From Proteiniphilum sp. UBA4084 (GTDB taxonomy: Bacteria > Bacteroidota > Bacteroidia > Bacteroidales > Dysgonomonadaceae), in contig DFYK01000043.1 of NCBI GenBank assembly GCA_002383605.1, positions 33,727 through 95,572 of the forward strand: a DNA stretch of 61,846 bases, in the 5' to 3' direction. The notes under the pieces were generated by a model. The model searched no databases, was not told where the DNA came from, and worked only from the letters and a program-made list of their open reading frames with translations. Shown here one piece after another: positions 26,466-35,549 of this stretch (its first letter is position 1; every line of letters begins with the position of its first letter). A program made the translations under genes and the position numbers.

Positions 26466-27067
26466 ATGATGAATAAAAGAAAAGCGACTCAAATTGTGAG
26501 AGGACAACATGCGGTAGACGGCGCCGGTGTTCGTTTACGCTGGGATGCCAGCTTTGGGTCAACCTGCCGGCAAAAGAAAAGATGACCGAACCTGCCTATG
26601 GTGATATCACGCATGACAAGATCGTAGTTACGCAGGAAGAAAATGCGGTTGTCAGGATACTGGCGGGATCCTATAAAGGAACAAAAGGTGTCTTCGAAGG
26701 TAAGTATGTGAAGGTTACTTACCTCGATATCGATCTCGCACCCAACAGCATATGGACCTATGCGGAAACCCCAAACAACGAAACACTGTTTATTTATCTG
26801 CTGGACGGAACATTGGCAGTGGATGAACAACTGTCGGATTTTGAAGAGAAATCGTGTGCCGTTTTATTTCATTCCACCAATCCGGATGCAGAGACAAACG
26901 ATGCAGTTGTTGTACGTTCAGGAAATCAGGGTGCCCGTTTCGTATTGTTGGCAGCCAGGCCGCTCCATGAACCCGTAGCCTGGGGTGGACCCATTGTCAT
27001 GAATACCCGTGAAGAACTATTACAGGCTTTCGACGAACTAGATCGTGGCACATTCATTAAAAGCTAG
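26466..27067 (+). pseudogene. Pirin family gene with internal deletion and frameshift
   Basis: From the ATG at 26466 the frame reads the standard pirin N-terminus (ATQIVRGQHAVDGAGVRLR), then runs out of register and stops at 26583-26585 after 39 codons. From about 26543 a second frame reads GCQLWVNLPAKEKMTEPAY and continues without interruption to the normal pirin C-terminus and TAG at 27067. Intact pirins are about 280-300 residues; here about 90 residues between VRLR and GCQLW are missing, including the HPHRG metal-binding histidines. The ORF usually called from 26582 (161 residues) is therefore only the C-terminal cupin. The product cannot be a normal pirin. An assembly error must be excluded. 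Confidence 0.88.
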
Positions 27068-27333
27068 TTGACGACCCTGTTTTCATTGTTTCTTCCCTTT
27101 TCATTTACCTGTTCATCGGAGTCGAGAAATTCTTCTTCGTTGTATCTGCTGGCTTCGCTTTGGTGGGGATCAATCTCCAAATCGATATCCATATCTAATT
27201 CGGGGTCCCATTCCAAATCTTCATCCAGGTCCGTGTCCAGATCTTCATCCAGATCTGTGTCTATATCTATATCCAGGTCCGGATCTCTTTCCGTTTCCCG
27301 GTTCTTTTTATCAAAATCTTTCATCGCGTTCAT
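27064..27333 (-). CDS. Small highly acidic repeat protein, unknown function
   Basis: 89 residues, of which about half are Asp or Glu, in DLDxDxD alternation (residues 18-57). Two 24-bp DNA units encode DTDLDEDL twice; the three differences between them (ACA/ACG, GAT/GAC, CTG/TTG) are all synonymous in this frame, which argues that this strand, rather than the Ser-rich opposite frame, is coding. No signal peptide or known domain is seen. The regular Asp spacing could bind cations, but this is speculation. Its stop overlaps the last codons of the convergent pirin remnant by 4 bp. Confidence 0.6.
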   Translation of the reverse strand: MNAMKDFDKKNRETERDPDLDIDIDTDLDEDLDTDLDEDLEWDPELDMDIDLEIDPHQSEASRYNEEEFLDSDEQVNEKGRNNENRVVN

Positions 27334-27350
27334 AATCTGATAATTTTACG

Positions 27351-27380
27351 ATGTACCTGATGCATTTCGGGTACATTTTT
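27351..27380 (+). terminator. Candidate Rho-independent terminator
   Basis: A 7-bp stem ATGTACC / GGTACAT (27351-27357 with 27370-27376), 12-base loop and a run of five T. It is oriented for plus-strand transcripts, so it could end read-through from the pirin remnant 284 bp upstream; such a transcript would run antisense to the acidic-repeat gene. The surrounding 27334-27463 interval holds nothing else I can identify. Confidence 0.5.
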
Positions 27381-27463
27381 AAAACCGTAGTAAGAAATAA
27401 AATGTTCTTGGATAGTCCCGAATTGTGTATTTTTTTAACTCTCTCCCTAATTTGTCAATAGTT

Positions 27464-28299
27464 TTAAGATATCCGTGCTTCTGCTGCTTTGATGATCATA
27501 TACGCGTAATTCTGATCATACAGTTTATTCAGCAATCCGTTTGACAACTTCTGTTCATGGTTCTCCACATACCCGGGAGTAAAACCACTTGCAATAGCCG
27601 TCGGATCGATCAGTTTGCTGTCGTAAAAGGTAATACCCAGTTTCCGGGCAATACGCTCACCCACGGCATGTCCGCCACTTCCGTACTGACGGGAAATGGT
27701 AATCACATACCACTGTGCCACCGCACCCACAAGAAGCGCGGCAATCACCGCGTCCCCTCGCGAACGCCTTCCAGTCGACCGTGAAAAATAAGCACTGAGA
27801 ACAGCGCAATAACAACCACAATGGAGTCGATGACTACTTTTACCTTTCCAAAGTTCCAGTTGTAAGTTTCCGAGACGACCAGCAATAGTCCCTCTCCCGG
27901 GAGATACCCCACGTCGGCCTTCAACTCCAGGAAAATTCCAAATGCCATCAGGAAGCAGCTCAGCACCACTGTCAGCAGCTGCCAGATATATTGATCCGGA
28001 ACAAATGAACGGGTAAGAAACAGGTTCAGGTCAATAAAAAGGGCAAACAACCGTAGCAAAGGAAGTTGCGACAGCTGTGCCAGGCCGGTTATATTTCTGA
28101 GGATTATTATCTGAATCAAAACCAGCAGTGCATTCATCAGGATAGTGAATGTACCCGCAGAAACCGAAGGAACAAGTAAGTTTGAGACATATGGAATGGA
28201 AGAAATGGGGCTTGTCCCCAAATCAGACCGTATGGAGAGCGCGACCCCAAGTGCAATCACAAATATCCCCGCCAACAAAAGCAGGATGCGTAAACCAAT
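27464..28299 (-). pseudogene. YczE-like membrane protein fused to cytidylate-kinase-like domain, multiply disrupted
   Basis: The upstream part (to 27745) encodes five membrane helices of the YczE/DUF6198 type (VALSIRSDLGTSPISSIPYV) and ends LEGVREGTR-stop. The overlapping frame from 27748 continues exactly where the family continues: VIAALLVG completes the last helix, then YVITISRQYGSGG begins a cytidylate-kinase-like P-loop domain. A net frame change, such as a CG duplication in GACGCGGTG, splits them. The kinase part stops after NYAYM-IIKAAEARIS, about 75 residues, against roughly 200 in intact relatives; the tail looks like the natural C-terminus, so the middle is missing. There is also no ATG: the frame starts after a TAA at 28300-28302. 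Considered non-functional. Confidence 0.75.
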
Positions 28300-28387
28300 T
28301 TATTCTTTTCTCAATTTATTTCTTCTAAATGATAACCTACACTGCGATGCAACCTTCGGGAAGGTCGTATGATTACCGCCGTTCCTG

Positions 28388-28418
28388 CAAAAGTAACGAA
28401 AATTCAGCTCATCAGCAA
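28388..28418 (-). promoter_or_regulatory. Candidate promoter of the disrupted YczE-kinase gene
   Basis: On the minus strand TTG (28418-28416) is followed after 20 bp by a perfect TACTTTTG (28395-28388). It would give a leader of about 80 bp containing the palindrome ACCTTCGGGAAGGT (28352-28365). The promoter is intact although the gene is not. Confidence 0.5.
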
Positions 28419-28439
28419 TTCACATACCCGGAGGAGTCT

Positions 28440-28638
28440 TTATATTTTTATGAAAATCCTTAACTTATACATGAAATGTAAAATCAGGAAGAGGATGAGG
28501 AAGTTGGGCAATGTGATCGTTGCATCGTAGTAATCGCCTGTATATTTTTCCAGTCCCCACAGCAGAGACATAGCCACGCTCCGGAAGTATATCGAGAGAT
28601 GCCAAACGGTTTTGGAGAACTGGTGTTGATTTTAGCAT
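28440..28638 (-). pseudogene. Remnant of a DUF5009/HGSNAT-like membrane acyltransferase: both ends, no middle
   Basis: From ATG 28638 the frame reads MLKSTPVLQNRLASLDIL, the typical N-terminal opening (RLxSLDxLRGF) of this family. Near 28585 the register changes, and the third frame reads RSVAMSLLWGLEKYTGDYYD, then a last membrane helix (NFLILFLILHFMY) and KLRIFIKI before a TAA at 28440-28442, matching the family's cytoplasmic end (KIFLRV-like). Intact members are around 370-470 residues; only about 18 N-terminal and 48 C-terminal residues remain. A 102-codon ORF over this region is the out-of-frame reading and not a gene. It lies 65 bp downstream of tamL on the same strand. Confidence 0.65.
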
Positions 28639-28703
28639 GGTGTATGAACATTTATTGATATTTTTTAGGTAATTCGTCAACATTTTTCTGAACAAACTGA
28701 ATA

Positions 28704-31001
28704 TCAGAACGGATAACCGATTGCAAAGTGAAAGGCAAAGTCCCGGCCAAAGTCGGGTTTGAAAATCGTCCATCTCGACCCCTCAGGCAATGCGGGGTTG
28801 TGCGCTTTCATGCCGCCATCGACACGGATAATCAGGAAGTTCAGGTCGAACCGGATACCCAGCCCATAGGAGACAGCCAGCTCTTTGTAGAAATGATTGA
28901 AGGAAAACAATCCGCCCACCTGCTCACTATACTCTTTGATGGTCCATATGTTACCCGCATCCAAAAATGCAGCCATCTCGATCAGTCGCGTGAACTTTCG
29001 CCGATACTCCACACTGAAGTCCAGTTTGATGTCACCCACCCTGTGTCCGAAATCATGACCGGTGGAGTCACGGCTAAAGCTGCCGGGACCCAGTGTTCTC
29101 GTACTCCATCCCCTGACACTGTTGGCGCCGCCGCTGAAATATCTTTTCTCAAACGGCAACACGGTAGAATTGCCGTAAGGATATGCCACACCTACGGCAA
29201 AATGTGCCGCAATGGTGCTCCGGTCGTTGAGTGTAAAAAGAGGAGCGATATCAAAGTCGCCCTTCACATACTCGGCATAAGGTAATCCGAAAAACTCTTC
29301 AATACCTTCATTATTTTGTTTGCCTCCTCCCAAACCGGTCATGAGGCGGGGAAGCCACCCTGCTATTTCAATTCCGGAGCGGATACGAAATGGAACGCTG
29401 GGCATGCTCCCTCTGGAAATACGGTTGTAATTGGTAAAGGTAATGTTATAGGCGCTCCGTACAATTAATTGCTCATCGTAACTGTATCGCAAAATGGGGT
29501 TGGCTTCTTCACTCAGGTATAATTCCTTGAAACGATCGGACGACCAGGGCATTCTCACATAGGTAATACCGACCGGCTCAAACACGTTCAGGAGTTTCCA
29601 TTCCATGGAAGACCATTGAAAACGGCTCGACAGATTGAAAAACTGACGAAGGTATTCGGGTCTCTTTTGAAAATTCATACCGGCTGAAAACTCAGTGGAG
29701 GCAGAAGGCTGGTCTTTCAACTGTTTCATTAGCCAGGGCAGCAGCAATTGTGGAACAGACAGGAATACTTCACCTCCATACTCGTAGTAACTGTTATCCA
29801 GAAAATCGAGGCTGTCGGTAGCCCGGATAAACTCATACGCAGCATTTAACCGCACACGGAAAGTCTCTCCGCCCTTCAGTATGTTGCGGTGTTCGTAGGT
29901 AAAGTTGCTTGCCACGCCCAGGTCACCCGCCGAATTGGTACCATCCACCCCAAACTGCATATAATGTACATTGCCCGGAAAGAGTGTGATCCTTGAATCG
30001 ATGAAGTTGGAGTCGTTGCGAATCACGGGTGTGAGGTTGATGGCTGTCTGGTTTATGGCATCAATTCCATTTAATGAAGAATAGGTTCTTTCCACGATCC
30101 GGTCGGAATAGAGTCGGCCGGGACGAACAAAAGTATTGTAATATACAGCTTGTGGCAACAGGAACCGATCTTTTTCGGAGATTATCTGCAGATCTCGGTA
30201 GTAAACCGTATCGAGCAGATTATGGCGCGTAGAGTCCTCCAGAAGTATGGCATCAACGCCATTGATGACCGTAACATTCCCTATATTGTATTGTTTGTGC
30301 AGCGTGGAGTCTGTGGGATTATTCAGCGCCAGGGTTACGTCGACCTGGTTATTGCCGACAGTCGTATCAGCCAGAAAGTAAAAATTATCTTTCAGAAAAT
30401 TATAATATCCTCTGTTTCTCAGCGTGGTAGTCATGCGCTCTCTCCCCAGTTCCAAAACCGATAAATCGAAGATATCCCCTGCTTTGATGATGTCCAGTCT
30501 TTTGGATTCGTTCAGAATATTGTGGATGGTGGTATCGGCAGAGCGAATGGTATCCCTGAAGGATCGGATCCGATGGGGTTCATTTCCGGTCACATCGAAG
30601 GTAAGGTTGGCTTTTTTTTCTTTTTTCTCCACGGTCGTGTCCACCTCCGCATTCAGATAACCTTTGTTGTTCAGGTGCAGCCTGATCTGTTCTGCAGAGA
30701 TAACCGCCAACTGTTCGTTATACAACACGGGAGGCTCACCATATTTGAGCAGTTGCCTGTTCATCCAGGTAGAATCGTTATTGGGAATGTTGTACATATG
30801 CAACTTCCACTTTCCCACCACAGCTATGGAAGAATTGGATCTTTGTCTGAGGTATGATTTCAACTCCGACGATCCTATTCCTTTAACATCGGAGTTGATG
30901 TCGACCTTGTTAAGCAGATAACTCCCTTCGGGTACCTTTTTCGTTACATCGCATGCTGCAAATAAAAGCAGGGAGAGTATGACAAACAGATACTTTTTCA
31001 T
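28704..31001 (-). CDS. tamL: TamL: BamA/TamA-family outer-membrane protein, lipoprotein variant
   Basis: 765 residues. The signal peptide ends LLLFAAC, so Cys17 is a probable lipidation site; this lipobox marks the Bacteroidota TamL version of TamA. POTRA-like domains fill residues about 20-330 (VPEGSYLLNKVDI, ISAEQIRLHLNNKGYLNAEV). The C-terminal Omp85 barrel follows, with the L6-type motif seen as VRGWSTRTLGPGS and terminal aromatic strand FAFHFAIGYPF. The family works with TamB in outer-membrane assembly or lipid transport. It starts 3 bp after the tamB stop, so the two are one transcription unit. Confidence 0.92.
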   Translation of the reverse strand: MKKYLFVILSLLLFAACDVTKKVPEGSYLLNKVDINSDVKGIGSSELKSYLRQRSNSSIAVVGKWKLHMYNIPNNDSTWMNRQLLKYGEPPVLYNEQLAVISAEQIRLHLNNKGYLNAEVDTTVEKKEKKANLTFDVTGNEPHRIRSFRDTIRSADTTIHNILNESKRLDIIKAGDIFDLSVLELGRERMTTTLRNRGYYNFLKDNFYFLADTTVGNNQVDVTLALNNPTDSTLHKQYNIGNVTVINGVDAILLEDSTRHNLLDTVYYRDLQIISEKDRFLLPQAVYYNTFVRPGRLYSDRIVERTYSSLNGIDAINQTAINLTPVIRNDSNFIDSRITLFPGNVHYMQFGVDGTNSAGDLGVASNFTYEHRNILKGGETFRVRLNAAYEFIRATDSLDFLDNSYYEYGGEVFLSVPQLLLPWLMKQLKDQPSASTEFSAGMNFQKRPEYLRQFFNLSSRFQWSSMEWKLLNVFEPVGITYVRMPWSSDRFKELYLSEEANPILRYSYDEQLIVRSAYNITFTNYNRISRGSMPSVPFRIRSGIEIAGWLPRLMTGLGGGKQNNEGIEEFFGLPYAEYVKGDFDIAPLFTLNDRSTIAAHFAVGVAYPYGNSTVLPFEKRYFSGGANSVRGWSTRTLGPGSFSRDSTGHDFGHRVGDIKLDFSVEYRRKFTRLIEMAAFLDAGNIWTIKEYSEQVGGLFSFNHFYKELAVSYGLGIRFDLNFLIIRVDGGMKAHNPALPEGSRWTIFKPDFGRDFAFHFAIGYPF

Positions 31002-31004
31002 CCG

Positions 31005-34000
31005 CTATTCCTCATTTTTTGGTTTTGTAAACCTGAAGTTAAAGAGATTTCTGAATGATTTCGCCTCCTTGGTTACCACCACCCCCACGCCCTGGGTTGT
31101 GGGATTCCGGCGGTAGAATCGTTCATTTGCCCGATTGTAGGCACGTAGCATCAACCAGTTGTTGATATCATACTCCATCTCAAACTCTCCCATGAAGGCC
31201 TGCTGACCGGCCAGCATGCTCTTGTCGCCATAACTCAGGTTGGTGGTTATGCGCAAACGATCGTTAAACAAACGGGTTGAGACATCGAGTCCCATGCGTA
31301 CATTTTCAAAGGTTCCATCTACCGATTCCAGGTTGGTGCTGACGGACCAGTTATCTTTTAATGCGCTGGCAAAGAGGGCATCCAAGCCACGCGACAAGGT
31401 ACTGGAGGCAAATCTGGTGAAAACGGAGGAGCCGAAATTCAAATCGGGAGAACCTTCCGAAGGAATAAAACTCCCCGTGGTAGCCAGATAAGCGAATTGC
31501 AAAATTTTAGTTTCCTCATTGTTGATGAAGCTATTCACCCGCTGCTGTATGTCGCTGGAGCTTTCAGGCAGCTCTATATCGTACTGAAGGTCCATGGCTT
31601 CGAGATCACCCCTGATCTGCAACAGTGCGTTCACCGGCACACGTGTGTTGGCCAGCTCCGTGGAAAAGGTGGGACTGAGTGCAGCCAGATCGGCCTTGAC
31701 TGGAAGATAAGCCGTGATGTTGAACTGTGTGTTCATGGGATCTCCTTCCATGGTGAGCCTGCTGCCTTCGCGGATATTAAAGTCGATGGTGCGCAGATTC
31801 TGTAGGTTATAATGAAATTTTCCGCTGTTGATCTCGTAATCTCCGTACAAACGCACAGGAGGAGTCGATTTTGAGTTAAAGTTGACATTCAATTCTCCCT
31901 CCCCGCTCACTTCAAGTGCGTTCCCTGTGGTGGGGTCCAGCAGTACTCCCGCTTTAAGCAGGGGATTGAGATTCACGGTCATGTTCATCACGATGGGAAC
32001 GCCCGACTTTACCTGGGTGTTGACCTCTGTAAACTCAGCCTCCTTCTTGCGGAGAAAGGCCAGTGTATCTTCCTGCGGGGTATTGATATAAACCACCCCG
32101 CTGTATTCGGTGGCTCTGGCTGTTTGCGGCAACATGACCATCACCTCCGACTGGCTCTGTGTGGAGAGAGTGCCATTGCCAAAGATTCCGTTGGGTGAGC
32201 CCGTCACCTGCAGATCGCCCGTTAATTGCAGGTTTCCATACACCATCAGATCGGTACGTTCTTTGTTATTGAGCAGCATGAAGTCGTTCAGACGGAGTGA
32301 TGCCGTGTATGCCATTCTTCCAAAGTTGCTATGAGAGAGTCTCACATTCAGATTTGCCGTATGATTGTTCTGATCGCGGATTACCAGGTTTTCCAGTCCC
32401 ACATTGTCTTTTCTGATTTCAATGGAGTCCGACACATGGTATGTAACATTGGTGTAAGCTACTTTCATTACCCCTTCCTCGATTCCCAACCATCCCTCGG
32501 TCACCGGCTCAGACAATTTGCCGGTAATGTGAATATTGGAGTTCAATCGCCCGGAAAGTTCATTGAAAATACTGACGGTAAACGGCTGAATGGCACTCAG
32601 GTCAAATTCTTCAATGAGGAAGTTCACGTCCAAAGCGCGGAGGCTGTTATCGCCGGTAGGAATAAATCCCTGTATATCCAGATTACGCACTCCTTTGTGG
32701 GTGAGGTAAGCATTCAGATCCAACCCGGAATAGAGGTTATCCCAGTTTCCTTCAATATTCAGTGTACCAATGCTATCGTTATTCACCGTAATGTGATCGA
32801 TGCGAAGTTTCTCGGTACGTATCAACGGGTTGTCGAGGGCCTGCCTGATGTAAATATCCCCGTTGATGGAACCGGCAATGTCAGAGATGTTGAAGGCAGC
32901 GAGAATATTGGCCAGTTCGGTGTTGTTAAAAAAAACACGGACATTATCGGCCTCACTCCGGGAGGCAACACCGTCGATTCCAAGGAGCAGCATATCCTGT
33001 TCGCGGAGACCGAAATTGTTGATGGTGATATGATCCTTGCGATAAGCAATGGTAGCATCATTGAACTTCACCTCTTTGTCGTTGAACAGGATGGCCGTGG
33101 GGTGAATACGGATATCTGCACCAAGTGTTTCGTCGGGCTGACGCAGGAAACCGGCAGTCACCAGAATCTCTCCGTTGGATTTTGTATTGGTTTGGCGTAA
33201 ATCATACGAGATGACATTTCTCACCGAATCGTCTGCGACCTGGCTATTCAGACGGGCATTGACAAATCCGTTGTTTTGTACCAGATAAGTGTTCACGTCA
33301 AACCTCATGCCGGCAGGAGTTTCACTCTGCAGGTCCGCCTTCGTCTCACGGATGTCGTTGCTGCCCACCATGAGTCGCGGAAAATGTGCTTTCACCTGAA
33401 AAAAACCGTTATCCGTCATTTGCACATTGCCGGAAATGGTAGCCTGTTCCACGTTATAAAATGGCAGGGAGAAAGCATAAGAAATGTCTTCCGTGTTTTT
33501 CAGCTGGATATTGAACCGGAAATCATTCATCCCTTGAGCTGGCTCCTCCTCTTCCGGTAAGGGCAGTAAAGACGGCAGATGATGATGCAAAGCTTGTTGC
33601 ATTTCTTTTCCGATCGTGGAAAAATAATAATCGCCCTGCATCTCTGCTTCCAGAAATGACGACATAATCTGTAATTTCTTCCCATCCACAGAGTCTGTCA
33701 ACGCCTGCAGATAAATGGCACCGGGATTGTAGATAAAGTTGCTGTCAACCAGTGAGATGTTATCGGCCACCAGTGTACCAGTCATGTCATCGACAGTGGC
33801 ACCGGCCAACTCGGCATCAATCCGGAGACTCACATAGGGATTCTTCCAGTCTGTCATCATCAGGAAAGGCTTCAGCTCGAGCCGTTCGATATCTCCATTC
33901 ACCACAAAGCGCATTTCTTCTCCAAAGGAAACATCCCCATCCAGATTGAACTTGTTTCTTTCCGTGTTGCTCCGGATGTTTGCAGTTACACTGTTGCCGG

Positions 34001-35441
34001 TGTAGTTACCGTTAAAGTTGAGATCCTGATAGTGATATCCGCGGTAGATCATCGATTCAATGCTTCCGTCTGCAGTGACCGTGACGCCCTTACCTGCCAC
34101 AATGGAAACCGTTGCATTGGTACGCAGGGTAGCATTACCCACTCCCGGACCCTCGCCTATTATTTGGTCCACCTTCATGTTGTCGGCGTACACCGGTCCC
34201 TCGAATACCATCTGCTGAAAGTTATTTCTTATTCGCCCTGTTCCGTTCAGCGAAACAGTCCCCTGTGCGGTATTCACACTTCCGTCATACCGGAAATTAT
34301 TCATTTTTCCCCGTGCCTGCATTTGCAAATCAAGGTCGCCCAAATTCAATAATTGTATGGGCGATTCATAATTGAGAGCACCCACACGAATGAATTCCTG
34401 CAGGTCATCCTGTGATAACATTAGCTGTCGGATATTTGCTTCCAGGTCACTGTTGTTCAGGTCGCTATAAGCTGATATCTCTCCGGACAGATTGATTTTC
34501 GTATCAGAACCGTATTGAAACTCGAGTTTGTGAAGTGTCGCCTGTGGCAGTTTTCCTTCCGCTTCCGTTTCGAAGGAGATGGGCTTGTCGAGGTGTGCAA
34601 AACGGGATGTAAAGATGGAGACATCATGTGGATCTACCATCTCACTGCCTACCTTCAGGTAGAATTCCTTTGTTTCCCTGTCATAGCGGGCATCAGCAAT
34701 CCGAACTTCCGAACGATTCAGTGAGACAGTCAGTTTATCACTCGTTATTTGCGATCCTTTAGCTTTGGCAGCGGCTTTGAGATCATATACCGCAAGCCCG
34801 GCATATCGCTCCCAAAAACTGAGCAGGTTTATATCGGCCTGCATATCCTCCAGGCTCAGGAAATCGAGTTTTCCTTTAAAATTCAGATTGTTTACATCGA
34901 GATGTGAGGCATTGAACTGCCCCGGTGTTTGGGGCACGGTATCGATGTTGTATTGCAGCCGCCCGTTCATCAGGATCACTTCGTTTGCCGTAATACGCCA
35001 GGGCGCTTTTTCCTTCTTCACCACGGTGGTATCCTTCTCTTTGGCAAAAGCGTCGATCAGGAACTGAAAGTTGAACGGGTCCTGGGGAGAAGGACGATGT
35101 ACGTTGGCAGCAAAATTTTCCAGATTCACCTTCTCCACCGATACCTTGTTCCTGAGCAGGTCCATGGCATGGATGCGGACAGCCAGTCTGCCGATATATG
35201 CCAGGGTGTCGCGGTTCTGATCTTCGAGGTATATTCCATTCAGTTCGATGGTGTTGAACAGGCGAAAACGGATACCATCCAGCGAAGCTTCGGTATTGAT
35301 TCTTGGTTTGATCTTTTCGAGCGCAAGGTCGGCAGCTCTCTTTTGCACGGCAGGGATGCTGAAGACGATGAAAAGTATGATATTTAACAATATGATACTT
35401 CCCACAATGATGGCGAATATACGGGCAATTTTTGCGACCAA
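31005..35441 (-). CDS. tamB: TamB-family translocation/assembly protein (DUF490)
   Basis: 1478 residues. A single N-terminal anchor helix (IARIFAIIVGSIILLNIILF) leads into a long repetitive beta-structure expected to form a periplasm-spanning groove. The conserved C-terminal TamB domain covers about residues 1080-1440, with motifs near RTIDFNIREGSRLTMEGDP and SFIPSEGSP, and ends FRFTKPKNEE. AsmA-like proteins of this shape are thought to carry phospholipids or to help insert outer-membrane proteins. Followed within 3 bp by tamL, its outer-membrane partner. Length is usual for Bacteroidota TamB. Confidence 0.93.
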   Translation of the reverse strand: MVAKIARIFAIIVGSIILLNIILFIVFSIPAVQKRAADLALEKIKPRINTEASLDGIRFRLFNTIELNGIYLEDQNRDTLAYIGRLAVRIHAMDLLRNKVSVEKVNLENFAANVHRPSPQDPFNFQFLIDAFAKEKDTTVVKKEKAPWRITANEVILMNGRLQYNIDTVPQTPGQFNASHLDVNNLNFKGKLDFLSLEDMQADINLLSFWERYAGLAVYDLKAAAKAKGSQITSDKLTVSLNRSEVRIADARYDRETKEFYLKVGSEMVDPHDVSIFTSRFAHLDKPISFETEAEGKLPQATLHKLEFQYGSDTKINLSGEISAYSDLNNSDLEANIRQLMLSQDDLQEFIRVGALNYESPIQLLNLGDLDLQMQARGKMNNFRYDGSVNTAQGTVSLNGTGRIRNNFQQMVFEGPVYADNMKVDQIIGEGPGVGNATLRTNATVSIVAGKGVTVTADGSIESMIYRGYHYQDLNFNGNYTGNSVTANIRSNTERNKFNLDGDVSFGEEMRFVVNGDIERLELKPFLMMTDWKNPYVSLRIDAELAGATVDDMTGTLVADNISLVDSNFIYNPGAIYLQALTDSVDGKKLQIMSSFLEAEMQGDYYFSTIGKEMQQALHHHLPSLLPLPEEEEPAQGMNDFRFNIQLKNTEDISYAFSLPFYNVEQATISGNVQMTDNGFFQVKAHFPRLMVGSNDIRETKADLQSETPAGMRFDVNTYLVQNNGFVNARLNSQVADDSVRNVISYDLRQTNTKSNGEILVTAGFLRQPDETLGADIRIHPTAILFNDKEVKFNDATIAYRKDHITINNFGLREQDMLLLGIDGVASRSEADNVRVFFNNTELANILAAFNISDIAGSINGDIYIRQALDNPLIRTEKLRIDHITVNNDSIGTLNIEGNWDNLYSGLDLNAYLTHKGVRNLDIQGFIPTGDNSLRALDVNFLIEEFDLSAIQPFTVSIFNELSGRLNSNIHITGKLSEPVTEGWLGIEEGVMKVAYTNVTYHVSDSIEIRKDNVGLENLVIRDQNNHTANLNVRLSHSNFGRMAYTASLRLNDFMLLNNKERTDLMVYGNLQLTGDLQVTGSPNGIFGNGTLSTQSQSEVMVMLPQTARATEYSGVVYINTPQEDTLAFLRKKEAEFTEVNTQVKSGVPIVMNMTVNLNPLLKAGVLLDPTTGNALEVSGEGELNVNFNSKSTPPVRLYGDYEINSGKFHYNLQNLRTIDFNIREGSRLTMEGDPMNTQFNITAYLPVKADLAALSPTFSTELANTRVPVNALLQIRGDLEAMDLQYDIELPESSSDIQQRVNSFINNEETKILQFAYLATTGSFIPSEGSPDLNFGSSVFTRFASSTLSRGLDALFASALKDNWSVSTNLESVDGTFENVRMGLDVSTRLFNDRLRITTNLSYGDKSMLAGQQAFMGEFEMEYDINNWLMLRAYNRANERFYRRNPTTQGVGVVVTKEAKSFRNLFNFRFTKPKNEE

Positions 35442-35549
35442 ATTAATGAATCAAAACAAGTAAATGATCATAACTATTTCAACAATGCAATATTACAAAA
35501 AAAGGAGGAATGGCTCGGACTCAGCGCCCATTTTAACCAAAAAATAAGG

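Noticed and set aside
27068..27340. Plus-strand Ser-rich ORF of 90 codons
   Set aside because: It mirrors the acidic minus-strand gene, starts with TTG, and the differences between its DNA repeats are synonymous only on the minus strand.
28465..28773. 102-codon minus-strand ORF overlapping the tamL end
   Set aside because: It reads tamL sequence out of frame and then the shifted middle of an acyltransferase remnant; not a gene.
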